Below are positions 35,685 to 44,114 of a stretch of DNA of 64,000 bases, piece by piece. Position 1 is the stretch's first letter; each line of letters begins with the position of its first letter. Made by a program: the position numbers and the translations under genes. The notes under the pieces were generated by a model. That model had not been told where the DNA came from, did no database searches, and was given only the letters and a program-made list of their open reading frames with translations. This stretch comes from Planctomycetota bacterium. Lineage in GTDB: Bacteria > Planctomycetota > Planctomycetia > Pirellulales > Pirellulaceae. The stretch is taken from the NCBI GenBank assembly GCA_963204915.1, contig CAUJHS010000109.1:124001-188000 (forward strand), in the 5' to 3' direction.

Positions 35685-36161
35685 GTGAACCAGCCCTTCG
35701 AACCTCCGGCCCTTCCCCTTATTGGCTGGCGAGAGTGGATTGCCCTGCCGGAGCTTGGCGTCACGCGCATCAAGGCCAAAGTCGATACGGGCGCCAGGTC
35801 GTCGTCCTTACATGCGTGGGAAATCGAAGAATTCCTGCGCGACGGAGCACCCTGGGTACGGTTTGTCGTGCATCCACTGCAGCGGAGCGTGGAAAAAACC
35901 ATTCGGGCCGAAGCGAAACTCTTGGAGTATCGGCCGGTGCGCAGCAGCACCGGCCATCAATCGCTCCGTCCGGTCATCGTAACACCGATCAAGCTGCTCG
36001 GGCGCGTCTGGTCGATCGAACTGACATTAGCAGGTCGAGATGAAATGGGGTTTCGCATGCTGCTCGGGCGTGAAGCCGTGCGCGGACGATTTCTCGTCCA
36101 TCCCGGAGCTTCGTACTTCGGCGGTAAGCTCAAAAAACGGAAGAAGCCGAAGTCCGAGTAA
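35685..36161 (+). CDS. RimB/DUF785-type retropepsin-like aspartic protease (RimK-associated family)
   Basis: 158 residues from GTG 35685 (TTG 35679 also in frame). The family signature KAKVDTGARSSSLHA carries the retropepsin DTG triad and begins near residue 32; a second conserved segment is EMGFRMLLGREAVRGRFLVHP. The relevant PF05618 group is described as ATP-dependent zinc/aspartic proteases, and RimB cleaves the poly-Glu tails added to S6 by RimK. No rimK is next to it, so a different target is possible. The lysine-rich C-terminus is short. Confidence 0.8.
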   Translation: MNQPFEPPALPLIGWREWIALPELGVTRIKAKVDTGARSSSLHAWEIEEFLRDGAPWVRFVVHPLQRSVEKTIRAEAKLLEYRPVRSSTGHQSLRPVIVTPIKLLGRVWSIELTLAGRDEMGFRMLLGREAVRGRFLVHPGASYFGGKLKKRKKPKSE

Positions 36162-36217
36162 AGCGTCTTCGGCAATGCGAGCCGCGCCACGCGATCGGAA
36201 AGGAACACGGCCTAACG

Positions 36218-37483
36218 TCACGGGGCCGCCAATACGGCGGCGACGGCTTGATGCCGGGACGATTGACTGAGGGCGAGCACCGTTTTGCGCTGCAAGGGGA
36301 GCGGCTCGCCGTGAATCACATTCACGGGACAATTCGAGTCGGGGCGATGGTAATTGAGCGTTCGTGGCGCCTCGCCTTTTTCTAACGCCAACACGGCGGC
36401 CGCCAACTCGACCGCACCGCCTCCCGCGCCAAGCAAACCAAAATAACTTGACGGCGCCGTAACGGGCGTGTCTCCAAGGATCGTGGCGATGGCTTGTGCT
36501 TCGGCCATGTCGTCCTCGATGGTGCTGGCGCCGTGGGCTTTGACAAATTCAATATCGCCCGGCGCCATCTGAGCTTCACGCAACGAAGCCTGAATCGAGT
36601 TTTCGATCGCTTTTTGGAAACTGACTCGATCGCCTGGCCGCGTGCCAATCGAGTTTCCATGTCCTAACACGCGTGCGCGAATGCGCGCTCCGCGCGCTTC
36701 GGCATGTTCGCGGCTTTCGAGCAGTAAGACGGCGGACCCTTCGCCATAAACCATGCCGTCTCGGTCCGCGTCGAACGGTCGCGAAGCGCCCGCAGGATCC
36801 TCGTTGCGGTGCGAAACATTATCGAATCCGCGATAAAGGATTTGCCCGAGATGCAGGCGGTTGCCCGAGCCGCCAACGAGCATCACATCGGCCCAACCTC
36901 GGCGAATGATGGACGACGCCTCCCAGAGCGCCAGCAGGGAAGAAACTTCCCACATGACAATCGTGTTGTTCGGCCCGCGCGCATCCTGCGCAATGCCAAT
37001 ATGGCAGGCCGCCATATTCGGCAAATACTTCAACATCCACAAAGGAAACATTTCCTTCATGGCGGCCTGGCCCCAGCGTTGCTGCGTAAACCGCCCCTCG
37101 GCCATGCAAGCGCGATAGACGTCCGTCAATTCATCGACGGGACCGTAAAACATTTCTGTCCCCAGCACGACGCCGTACCGATCGGGATCGACGGTGCTTT
37201 TATCAAATTTGGCGTCTTCCAGGGCCATGGTCGAAGCGGAGAAGGCCGTTTGAATCTCACGGCACATGACCTTCAGGCTTTTGCGTGGCTGAACGAACTG
37301 CTTGGAATCGAAATCTTTCAGTTCCGCCCCAAACTCCAGCGGCAACCCAATTCCGTGAAATTGGGGCATTAAGCGCACGCCGCTCCGCCCCTGTTGGAGG
37401 GAAGTCCAGAAATCCTCAAGACCGATGCCGATGGGGCTGACCACCCCGACGCCCGTCACCACGACTTCCCGCGATGGGACCAT
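36218..37483 (-). CDS. Beta-ketoacyl-ACP synthase homologue lacking Cys and second His
   Basis: 421 residues from ATG 37483 (GTG 37492 also possible). It has the thiolase-fold signature of KAS I/II: REVVVTGVGVVSPIG at the N-terminus, GRDARGPNN-type region, and VKAHGAST with His317 at the first His position. At the nucleophile position the expected Thr-Ala-Cys reads VMWEVSS, placing Glu179 where Cys should be. The Lys-Ser...Gly-His segment reads SSYFGLLGAG, so the second His is Leu350. It cannot work by the standard Claisen condensation. It resembles chain-length-factor-like dead partners, but a live ketosynthase partner gene is not beside it. Divergent from the desaturase. Confidence 0.82.
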   Translation of the reverse strand: MVPSREVVVTGVGVVSPIGIGLEDFWTSLQQGRSGVRLMPQFHGIGLPLEFGAELKDFDSKQFVQPRKSLKVMCREIQTAFSASTMALEDAKFDKSTVDPDRYGVVLGTEMFYGPVDELTDVYRACMAEGRFTQQRWGQAAMKEMFPLWMLKYLPNMAACHIGIAQDARGPNNTIVMWEVSSLLALWEASSIIRRGWADVMLVGGSGNRLHLGQILYRGFDNVSHRNEDPAGASRPFDADRDGMVYGEGSAVLLLESREHAEARGARIRARVLGHGNSIGTRPGDRVSFQKAIENSIQASLREAQMAPGDIEFVKAHGASTIEDDMAEAQAIATILGDTPVTAPSSYFGLLGAGGGAVELAAAVLALEKGEAPRTLNYHRPDSNCPVNVIHGEPLPLQRKTVLALSQSSRHQAVAAVLAAP

Positions 37484-37688
37484 GAACCACACCCGCTACA
37501 CTGGCGAACTTTGGAGCAACCGTGAGACCGGTACGAGGAGAACGTTCTCAACGACAATCATCGACCAAGGCAAGTCGCGGGCTTGGCGCCGTCTGATGCG
37601 GCCGCATTAACCCTAACGCCTCAACTCACCCTATCTTAAGTCTTGGCCTGTGCAACGGCTATGGGCAGAATTGCCGGTTTCCCAAAAT

Positions 37689-37728
37689 GCCAGCCTTTTG
37701 CAACAGGACGGCCAGCATTTTGCAACAG
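37689..37728. repeat. Direct repeat of 18 bases, 22-base period, possible operator
   Basis: GCCAGCCTTTTGCAACAG and GCCAGCATTTTGCAACAG differ at one base. The 22-base period is close to two DNA turns, so both copies face the same side of the helix. Between the ketosynthase-like gene and the desaturase. Confidence 0.5.
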
Positions 37729-37823
37729 AATGAGCGATGAACCGGTGCGGCTTTGCAACCATCCGTTCGCACGCCAAGCCTGCACACAAGCCCTCCAACG
37801 CGGGGGTACTTCGCCTTTGCCGA

Positions 37824-37839
37824 ACCACCCTGGGGTGGT
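37824..37839. repeat. Perfect 6-bp hairpin
   Basis: ACCACC and GGTGGT arms with a CTGG loop. No T-run on either strand; a role is not apparent. Confidence 0.3.
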
Positions 37840-38091
37840 GGAATGAGCGGTGAGATTACGTGTCGCCTCAGCAAAGAAATGACCTTAACCAGTGACGTCT
37901 AGGGTTGGAAGCGGCCACGAATTTGCATTGACGGGCACAATCGCCGCGAAAATAATTACCTATCCTACCTTAACCGCCCTCCCAACCATCGTGATGCATC
38001 GTTTTGCCGAACTCATGGAATTCCGGGAGCCGATATTGGGGTTACACGCCCCTCTAGCCGTTAATATTCCTCCAATCCTGCACGTGCTGCC

Positions 38092-39228
38092 GTGACTGAC
38101 AACCGCTCTACAAAACGCGCGTCATTCAGCTCACCCAAGAATTTTTCGCTTGCGCAAGCGAGAAAGATTGTGGAGGATTTGTTTGAGCCACGCCCGGCCA
38201 TTTATTGGTTCGACTTTTTGGCGACTATCCTGATAGGAAATATCTGCTTTACCGTCGTACGCCTCATCGGCGAATCCAACCAGCCGTGGGGAATCAAACT
38301 AGCACTCCTGGCTTTGCCGTTTTTGGTGTGCTGCCTGCTTTACTATCGTGCGGCGATGTTCATTCATGAACTAGTCCACCTTCGCACCGGCACGTTCCGC
38401 GGGTTTCGGCTTGCCTGGAATTTGTTGTGTGGGATCCCGTTTTTGATTCCTTCTTTCGTGTACTATCCGCACCTGGACCATCACCGACGAAAGCACTACG
38501 GAACAAAGCAGGACGGCGAGTATTTGCCGTTGTCGCATCAAAGACCTTGGCAAATCCTCTTTTATCTTTCGCAGTCCTTAGTCATTCCCATTCTCGGGTT
38601 CTTACGTTTTGGCGTGGTGACCCCGTTAACGTGGGTTTGTCCGCCGTTGCGACGTTGGATCCATCAACGGGCCTCGTCGATGGTCATGGACCCCATGTAT
38701 ATTCGCCCGCTTCCCACGGCGAAAATTCGTTGGATCATTTACACGCAAGAGGCGCTGTGTTTCGCTTGGCTGGCCAGCCTGTTTATCTTGGCCTGGGTGG
38801 TGCATCGTCGGCTGCCGTATCCATTCCTGATTCAAGCCTACGCTACCGGGGTGGCCATTGTTTTTCTCAACTCACTCAGGACGGTCGGCGCCCATCGGTG
38901 GACAAATCGCGGTCATGAGGAAATGACCTTTTTGGAACAGGTGACCGACTCTATCAATTATCCGCACCGCGCTTTGGTAAGCGAGTTATGGGGTCCCACG
39001 GGGACGCGTTTTCACGCGTTGCATCACCTTTTCCCATCACTGCCTTACCATGCCATGCCCGAGGCGCACCGGCGGCTCATGGCCGAGTTGCCAGCCGACT
39101 CGCCGTATCGGGAAACCGAGGAAAAGTCGTTGATCCAGGCCATTACCGCGCTTTGGCGACGCGCCGACGCGGCCACCCGTTCTGCGGAAAAATCAACGTC
39201 TCGCCCGCCTGCACAAAACGCAGCTTGA
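38092..39228 (+). CDS. Membrane fatty acid desaturase
   Basis: 378 residues from GTG 38092. All three iron-binding His boxes of the FA_desaturase family are present: HELVH at about residue 91, HLDHHRRKHY at about 124 and HALHHLFPSL near 304. Hydrophobic spans at about 38-60, 68-90, 220-242 and 250-270 give four membrane segments. Such enzymes insert double bonds in lipid-linked acyl chains using a diiron site and ferredoxin. It is divergent from the dead ketosynthase-like gene across a long regulatory region. Confidence 0.88.
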   Translation: MTDNRSTKRASFSSPKNFSLAQARKIVEDLFEPRPAIYWFDFLATILIGNICFTVVRLIGESNQPWGIKLALLALPFLVCCLLYYRAAMFIHELVHLRTGTFRGFRLAWNLLCGIPFLIPSFVYYPHLDHHRRKHYGTKQDGEYLPLSHQRPWQILFYLSQSLVIPILGFLRFGVVTPLTWVCPPLRRWIHQRASSMVMDPMYIRPLPTAKIRWIIYTQEALCFAWLASLFILAWVVHRRLPYPFLIQAYATGVAIVFLNSLRTVGAHRWTNRGHEEMTFLEQVTDSINYPHRALVSELWGPTGTRFHALHHLFPSLPYHAMPEAHRRLMAELPADSPYRETEEKSLIQAITALWRRADAATRSAEKSTSRPPAQNAA

Positions 39229-39259
39229 TCGCTCGGGCGCCGCGTTTGGCGGTAATCGT

Positions 39260-39293
39260 CGTCGAGTGATAAATTTTTTTTCGAAACTCGACG
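39260..39293 (+). terminator. Hairpin with a T-rich loop after the desaturase
   Basis: CGTCGAGT and ACTCGACG arms (8 pairs) enclose an 18-base loop that includes a run of eight T. It begins 31 bases after the stop codon. Because the T-run lies in the loop it is not a classical terminator. Confidence 0.35.
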
Positions 39294-39360
39294 CAAGGCA
39301 TTGGGTTTAAATCCCTAGCGACGACTTATTCCGTCTTGACCTTCCTCGATCTCGCTAACG

Positions 39361-39445
39361 TGGATGGGGTAAGCCGGCCGGAAACTATTGCGGCGTCACG
39401 GCTTCCGGCAATTGCTGGAAACCTCCGGCTGGCTTACCCCATCCA
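39361..39445. repeat. Long inverted repeat (21-base arms) with an inner palindrome
   Basis: Left arm 39361-39381 and right arm 39425-39445 are complementary at 20 of 21 positions; the exception is a G-U pair in RNA. The loop contains TTCCGGCAATTGCTGGAA (39403-39420), itself nearly palindromic. Could be a cruciform, a small RNA or a miniature repeat element. Confidence 0.6.
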
Positions 39446-39709
39446 TGTGCCGCGAGAATCCCCTCCCCACTTCTTTGTTCCCTCATATTTGACCTTGTGG
39501 GGCGTTTGGGGGAAACTAAAGAATCCGAGACGAAGGTCGGACCAAAACGATTTGATCGTCCGAGGGCGCTCCTCAGTGTGGATATTCCCCCAGGATGTTC
39601 CGTACCTACATGACCCGTGCCGAGATTGGCGACTCCCTAGAATAACACGGGAATCTCGCGCGAGGTTTGCAAAACATCATTTTCACTTTTTCATAAACGC
39701 GATCGACGA

Positions 39710-41425
39710 ATGGAAGCTGGTGAAATCCTCTTGCGGCGTGGTTTGCTCGACGAACGGCAGCTGGAAATGGCTCGTCGCTCGAACGGCGACACCTCGGTCA
39801 TGGATACCGTGGTGGACCTCGGTTTCGTATCGGAAGAAGACGCGCTGCGCGCCTTGGGAGAGGAAGTGGGGCTGGACTACATCGACTTGGCCGAGGCGGA
39901 TGTCGATCTTTCGCTCCTCAAGTCGTTTCCTCAAAAACTGATCCATCGCCATTCGTTGTTTCCCATCCGGCTGGAACACGGTCTGTTGGTGGTCGCAACC
40001 GCCGATCCTTTTGACCTTTATCCGCTGGATGAAGTGAGCGCTCATACCGGACTGGCCGTTTCCCCGGTGTTGGCCAGCCGCCAGGAAATCACCAAGCTGA
40101 TTAAACGCCATTTGGGTGTGGGCAGCGAGACCGTAGACGGCCTGATGGAACAGGCCGACGACAACGGCTTGGAGATTCTGAGCGAAATTGAAACCGACGG
40201 CTCTGAGCTTTCGGAAATGGCTCAAGAGGCGTCGGTCATTCGCTTGGTGAATGAAATCCTCCTGGAAGCTATCGAATCGCGCGCGAGCGACGTTCACATT
40301 GAGTCGCAGTCGTCCGGCTTTGTCATTCGCTACCGTATTGACGGTATGCTGCAACGGCAACCTACCCCCCCGGAGATTAATCGGTTTCAAGCGGCCATCG
40401 TCAGCCGTTTGAAAATCATGGCGCGGCTCAACATTGCCGAAAAGCGATTGCCGCAGGACGGGCGCATCAAACTCAAGGTGGCGGGACGCGAAGTCGACAT
40501 CCGCGTCTCGGTGATCCCCATGATTCACGGGGAAAGCCTGGTGATGCGTATTCTTGACAAGGGGTCTATGGTCTTCGACCTGCAAAAGCTGGGGATGGAG
40601 CCGGACACCTACGCCGTTTACCACGAACTAATTAACCTGCCGCACGGCATTGTTTTGGTCACGGGCCCGACGGGGTCCGGTAAAACGACCACGCTTTACA
40701 GTTCGTTGCTGGAAATTCGCAGTGACGCGAACAAAATCATTACGACGGAAGACCCCGTTGAATACCAGCTTGATGGGATCAACCAAATTCAGGTCCATCC
40801 GAAAATCGGGCTGACCTTCGCCCAGTCGCTGCGCAGCATCTTGCGTCATGACCCGGACGTGGTGCTCGTCGGAGAAATTCGCGATCTCGAAACGGCCGAA
40901 AACGCGGTCCAGGCGTCGCTCACGGGCCACTTGGTGTTCAGCACGCTGCACACGAACGACGCCGCGGGCGCGTTTACCCGGTTGGTCGATATGGGCGTTG
41001 AACCGTTTCTCGTGGCAAGCACCGTCGAGGCGATTATGGCGCAGCGGCTGGTGCGGCGTTTGTGTCCGCACTGTAAAGAGTCCTATCGTCCGACCGATGA
41101 CGAATTCCCCCCCGATTTTCCCAGAGAAAAACTGCCCGCCGACGCGATGCTCTGCCGTCCGCGCGGCTGCCGCCAATGCCGCGGCACAGGCTACGCCGGC
41201 CGAATGGGTATTTACGAACTGCTGGTGACGACCGAATCGATCCGCGAATTAGCCCACGAGCGCGCCAGTACGTGGGACATCAAGCAAGCTGCGGTGAAAA
41301 GCGGCATGCGGACCCTGCGCGACGACGGCTGGTTGAAGGCGATTGCCGGCAAGACCTCGTTGGATGAAGTGTTGCGAATTACCAAGGGGGATCGACTGGT
41401 CAAAATGGCCGCCACATCCGAATGA
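39710..41425 (+). CDS. gspE: Type II secretion/type IV pilus ATPase GspE-like
   Basis: 571 residues. The N-terminal 150 residues are the GspE/PilB N1-type domain (MEAGEILLRRGLLDERQLEMA). The C-terminal ATPase has Walker A VTGPTGSGKTT at about 317, Asp box TTEDPVEYQLDGINQIQVHP, Walker B VGEIRDLETAE and the four-Cys zinc knuckle (CPHC and CRQC) typical of GspE. It powers pseudopilus assembly and protein export. It heads the block E-F-G-H-I-J-K-L-M. Confidence 0.95.
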   Translation: MEAGEILLRRGLLDERQLEMARRSNGDTSVMDTVVDLGFVSEEDALRALGEEVGLDYIDLAEADVDLSLLKSFPQKLIHRHSLFPIRLEHGLLVVATADPFDLYPLDEVSAHTGLAVSPVLASRQEITKLIKRHLGVGSETVDGLMEQADDNGLEILSEIETDGSELSEMAQEASVIRLVNEILLEAIESRASDVHIESQSSGFVIRYRIDGMLQRQPTPPEINRFQAAIVSRLKIMARLNIAEKRLPQDGRIKLKVAGREVDIRVSVIPMIHGESLVMRILDKGSMVFDLQKLGMEPDTYAVYHELINLPHGIVLVTGPTGSGKTTTLYSSLLEIRSDANKIITTEDPVEYQLDGINQIQVHPKIGLTFAQSLRSILRHDPDVVLVGEIRDLETAENAVQASLTGHLVFSTLHTNDAAGAFTRLVDMGVEPFLVASTVEAIMAQRLVRRLCPHCKESYRPTDDEFPPDFPREKLPADAMLCRPRGCRQCRGTGYAGRMGIYELLVTTESIRELAHERASTWDIKQAAVKSGMRTLRDDGWLKAIAGKTSLDEVLRITKGDRLVKMAATSE

Positions 41426-41458
41426 ACAAGTTTTTTCCGAATCATGACATTTGTTCGT

Positions 41459-41464
41459 TATAAT
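41459..41464 (+). promoter_or_regulatory. Possible -10 box upstream of gspF
   Basis: A perfect TATAAT lies in an AT-rich patch between gspE and gspF, about 120 bases before the gspF ATG. No good -35 at 16-18 bases. An internal promoter for gspF onward is only suggested. Confidence 0.3.
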
Positions 41465-41584
41465 AGTTATCAGCAGATCGCTTTTCGCACGTAACGCCAA
41501 TCGAACTCCTCGGCGGTCGCTGGGACGCGGTGTTCGGCGTGCGCCGCCCCGCGTTTAGGCCCTTTCGACGCTCGTCATTTTCCG

Positions 41585-42787
41585 ATGCCTGATTTCGCAT
41601 ACGTCGCTCGCGATTTGCAAGGACAAAAGGTGACCGGCACCGTGTCCGCAGCAACCGAACGCGACGCACTTTCGCAGTTGGGCGCACGGTCGTTGTTTCC
41701 GCTGCAAGTGGCGTTGGAGGACACCCGGGCAGCGTCCCGCAGCAACCGCCGGGTGCGAGGCCAGATTATGGCCACCACCTATGCGCAACTGGCGGCGTTG
41801 CTGCGTAGCGGCGTTCCGCTCTTGCGGTCCTTGCGCGTGTTGCGCGATCAAACGTCGAATGTCACGCTCAAGTATGTGTTGGACGATGTCCACACGCGCG
41901 TCGAAGACGGAAATTTGCTGGGCGATGTGATGGCGCGACACCCGAAGGTGTTTAACGAAATGGCCATTCACATGGTCCGGGCCGGTACGGAAGGCGGTTT
42001 TCTGGAAGAGGCGTTAGAGCGAGTCGCCAAGTTCACCGAACAACAAGAAGACCTCAAAGCCCGCACGATGGGCGCGTTAGCGTATCCTGTGGTTCTCATG
42101 ACCATCGGTTCGCTGGTGGTTAGCGGGTTAATTGTGTTCATCGTGCCGCGCTTCGAGGGTCTGTTCAGTCGACTGCGCGAACGCGGCGAATTGCCGGCGA
42201 TGACCGACATGCTGCTCGCGTTCAGCCGGACGCTGCAAGATTGGTTACTGATTATCGCCGCGATCATTGTCGGAATTGTGTTGTTCGTCCGCGCGCGGCT
42301 GCAAACCGAAGAGGGGAAGCGCACCCGAGACCTGTTGAAAATCAAACTCCCTGGCGCCGGTGGAATATTTCAAAGCCTCGCGGTGGCGCGTTTTTGCCGA
42401 GTGCTGGGCACGCTGTTACGCAACGGAGTGCCGATCCTCAAATCGTTGGAAATTAGCCGGCAGGCAGCGGGAAATCGCATCCTGTCCGAAGCGATTGCTC
42501 AGGCGTCGGAAAATATCACGGCGGGACAATCGCTCGCGGCGCCCTTGGAGGCCAGCGGCCGCTTCCCGAAAACCGTGGTCGAGATGATTTCCGTGGCTGA
42601 AGAATCGAACACGCTTGATACCGTCTTGGTCGAAATCGCCGAAGGTCTGGAACGCCGCACCGAACGTCGTTTGGACCTGCTCGTCCGTTTGCTTGAACCG
42701 GTCATGCTCCTCATCATGGCCAGCGTCGTATTGTTTGTCGTCATTGCTTTGCTCTTGCCGGTCATCAAAATGAGCAGCATGATGTAA
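41585..42787 (+). CDS. gspF: Type II secretion inner-membrane platform protein GspF
   Basis: 400 residues. Two copies of the T2SSF helical domain are visible, each ending in a conserved run (TTYAQLAALLRSGVPLLRSL and RFCRVLGTLLRNGVPILKSL). Membrane spans are at about 170-190, 217-240 and 370-395. GspF is the polytopic platform that GspE acts on. It is 160 bases after gspE. Confidence 0.95.
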   Translation: MPDFAYVARDLQGQKVTGTVSAATERDALSQLGARSLFPLQVALEDTRAASRSNRRVRGQIMATTYAQLAALLRSGVPLLRSLRVLRDQTSNVTLKYVLDDVHTRVEDGNLLGDVMARHPKVFNEMAIHMVRAGTEGGFLEEALERVAKFTEQQEDLKARTMGALAYPVVLMTIGSLVVSGLIVFIVPRFEGLFSRLRERGELPAMTDMLLAFSRTLQDWLLIIAAIIVGIVLFVRARLQTEEGKRTRDLLKIKLPGAGGIFQSLAVARFCRVLGTLLRNGVPILKSLEISRQAAGNRILSEAIAQASENITAGQSLAAPLEASGRFPKTVVEMISVAEESNTLDTVLVEIAEGLERRTERRLDLLVRLLEPVMLLIMASVVLFVVIALLLPVIKMSSMM

Positions 42788-42886
42788 GTTAGGCGCAATG
42801 CCGATCCGCCCCTGGCGACCGGAAAAGTCAGGCCGTTCGCCGTCAAATCACCCACCCTACAAACCACCGATCAGGAGATTATTCCC

Positions 42887-43336
42887 ATGAAACGTAAACG
42901 CGCGCGTCGCGCCTCAAGCGGTTTTACGCTGCTCGAAGTTTTGCTCGTGTTGGCCATCCTCGTGATTCTTGGATCCATGGTCACGGTCTACTTCGTCGGC
43001 ATTCAGAAAAGCGGCTACGAGCAGGCGGCTCGTGTTCAGATCGAAGAATTTGAAAAAGCGTTGGATATGTACAAACTTCAAGTCGGAACGTACCCGACCG
43101 CCGCTCAAGGTTTGGAGGCGCTTCGCGTACCACCGGCCGACCTCAAAAACCCGCAGAAATGGCAAGGGCCTTACATTAAAGACATCATTCCCACCGATCC
43201 GTGGGGCAATCCTTACCAATACGAACTCCTCGATACGAACGCCTTAAGTTTGAATCCGATTAAGATCACATCATGGGGAGCCGACAGCGTCGAAGGCACC
43301 GAGGACGACGTAAGCAACATTACCGTGCAACAATGA
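42887..43336 (+). CDS. gspG: Major pseudopilin GspG
   Basis: 149 residues. Class III prepilin leader: a basic N-terminus, the GFTLLEVLLVLAILVIL helix beginning at Phe of SSGFTLLEV, with Glu5. The rest fits T2SSG (YKLQVGTYPTAAQGLEAL, WQGPYIKDIIPTDPWGNPY, GADSVEGTEDDV calcium loop). The major pseudopilus subunit. A hairpin just after its stop may set its expression above the minor pseudopilins. Confidence 0.95.
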   Translation: MKRKRARRASSGFTLLEVLLVLAILVILGSMVTVYFVGIQKSGYEQAARVQIEEFEKALDMYKLQVGTYPTAAQGLEALRVPPADLKNPQKWQGPYIKDIIPTDPWGNPYQYELLDTNALSLNPIKITSWGADSVEGTEDDVSNITVQQ

Positions 43337-43362
43337 CCTGGTTTGGCAAAGATCGAACCAGG
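43337..43362 (+). terminator. Hairpin directly after gspG (possible partial terminator)
   Basis: CCTGGTT and AACCAGG arms (7 pairs, 12-base loop) start at the base after the gspG stop codon. No T-run. It could stabilise gspG mRNA or reduce read-through to the minor pseudopilins. Confidence 0.4.
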
Positions 43363-43496
43363 CAATCATGACCTACCGAGCCAAACGCACGGGGTGAATC
43401 GCCTTGCATTTTCACTCCCGTGGGGCTTGTTGCTTTTTGTTTGATGCTGCGCGCTTTTCCTTGAGGCGTCCCTTGTCTGCCCTGAATTCCAAAGCG

Positions 43497-44114
43497 ATGG
43501 CCGTTCCAGCGAAACGACGCGGTATGTCGCTTCTGGAACTGCTCATCGTCCTGGGACTCTTGGTGGTGGTCGCCGCCATGGCCATTCCGACGCTTGAACG
43601 GCCCATGCAGGCCGAACGACTACGCCGCGCCGCGCAACTCGTTCAGGCTCAGTGGGATAGGGCTCGTGTTCGCGCCATGCAAAGCGGGCAAATCATGGTG
43701 TTTCAATACCAGCCCGAAAGTGGACGGTTTCGCGTGCAGCCGTGGACCACTGATGATTTCGCGCTGGAAAGTAGCGAGATGTTAACCAACGCCGATGCGT
43801 CCTCCAGCGCGGCCACTGCGTTAACTTACACCGATGTACTTCCCGAGGGTATCGAGTTTTTCACCAGCATTACGCTCTCGGAAACTCGTTCGATTACCAT
43901 CGAAGAAGAACTATCGAAGTTGACGCAGTCAGTTTCGCCAGACAACTCTTGGTCGGCGCCCGTGTTGTTTTATCCCGATGGCACGGCCACCACCGCCGAG
44001 GTAACGCTCGCGAACGATTCAGGATCATACATCACCATTCGCCTGCGTGGCCTCACTGGCATAGCCCGAATTAGCGATGTCTTGTCGACCGGCACCGGCG
44101 AGGCGCTGCAATGA
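43497..44114 (+). CDS. gspH: Minor pseudopilin GspH-like
   Basis: 205 residues from ATG 43497; the frame is open to 43404 but the added part lacks a proper leader. The leader RGMSLLELLIVLGLLVVVAAM is followed by a helix with ERPMQAERLRRAAQLVQAQWDRARVRAM, typical GspH/FimT N-terminus. C-terminal half is not obviously similar to E. coli GspH. It overlaps gspI by 4 bases (ATGA). Confidence 0.82.
   Translation: MAVPAKRRGMSLLELLIVLGLLVVVAAMAIPTLERPMQAERLRRAAQLVQAQWDRARVRAMQSGQIMVFQYQPESGRFRVQPWTTDDFALESSEMLTNADASSSAATALTYTDVLPEGIEFFTSITLSETRSITIEEELSKLTQSVSPDNSWSAPVLFYPDGTATTAEVTLANDSGSYITIRLRGLTGIARISDVLSTGTGEALQ

Larger units (their letters stand above)
37484..38091. other. Non-coding region with repeated TTGCAAC-type words between divergent lipid genes
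   Basis: About 600 bases without a convincing gene; small frames here have no recognisable product. It contains a near-perfect direct repeat (37689-37706 and 37711-37728) and similar GTGCAACG and TTTGCAACC words at about 37648 and 37752, plus a hairpin at 37824-37839. It could regulate both the ketosynthase-like and desaturase genes. Confidence 0.5.
39229..39709. other. Non-coding region with hairpins upstream of gspE
   Basis: 480 bases with no convincing gene. It holds a hairpin at 39260-39293 soon after the desaturase stop and a long inverted repeat at 39361-39445. No promoter was recognised. Confidence 0.5.

Noticed and set aside
37643..37846. Small plus-strand frame in the region between the ketosynthase-like and desaturase genes
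   Set aside because: No Shine-Dalgarno or protein motif; the region instead holds direct repeats and hairpins.
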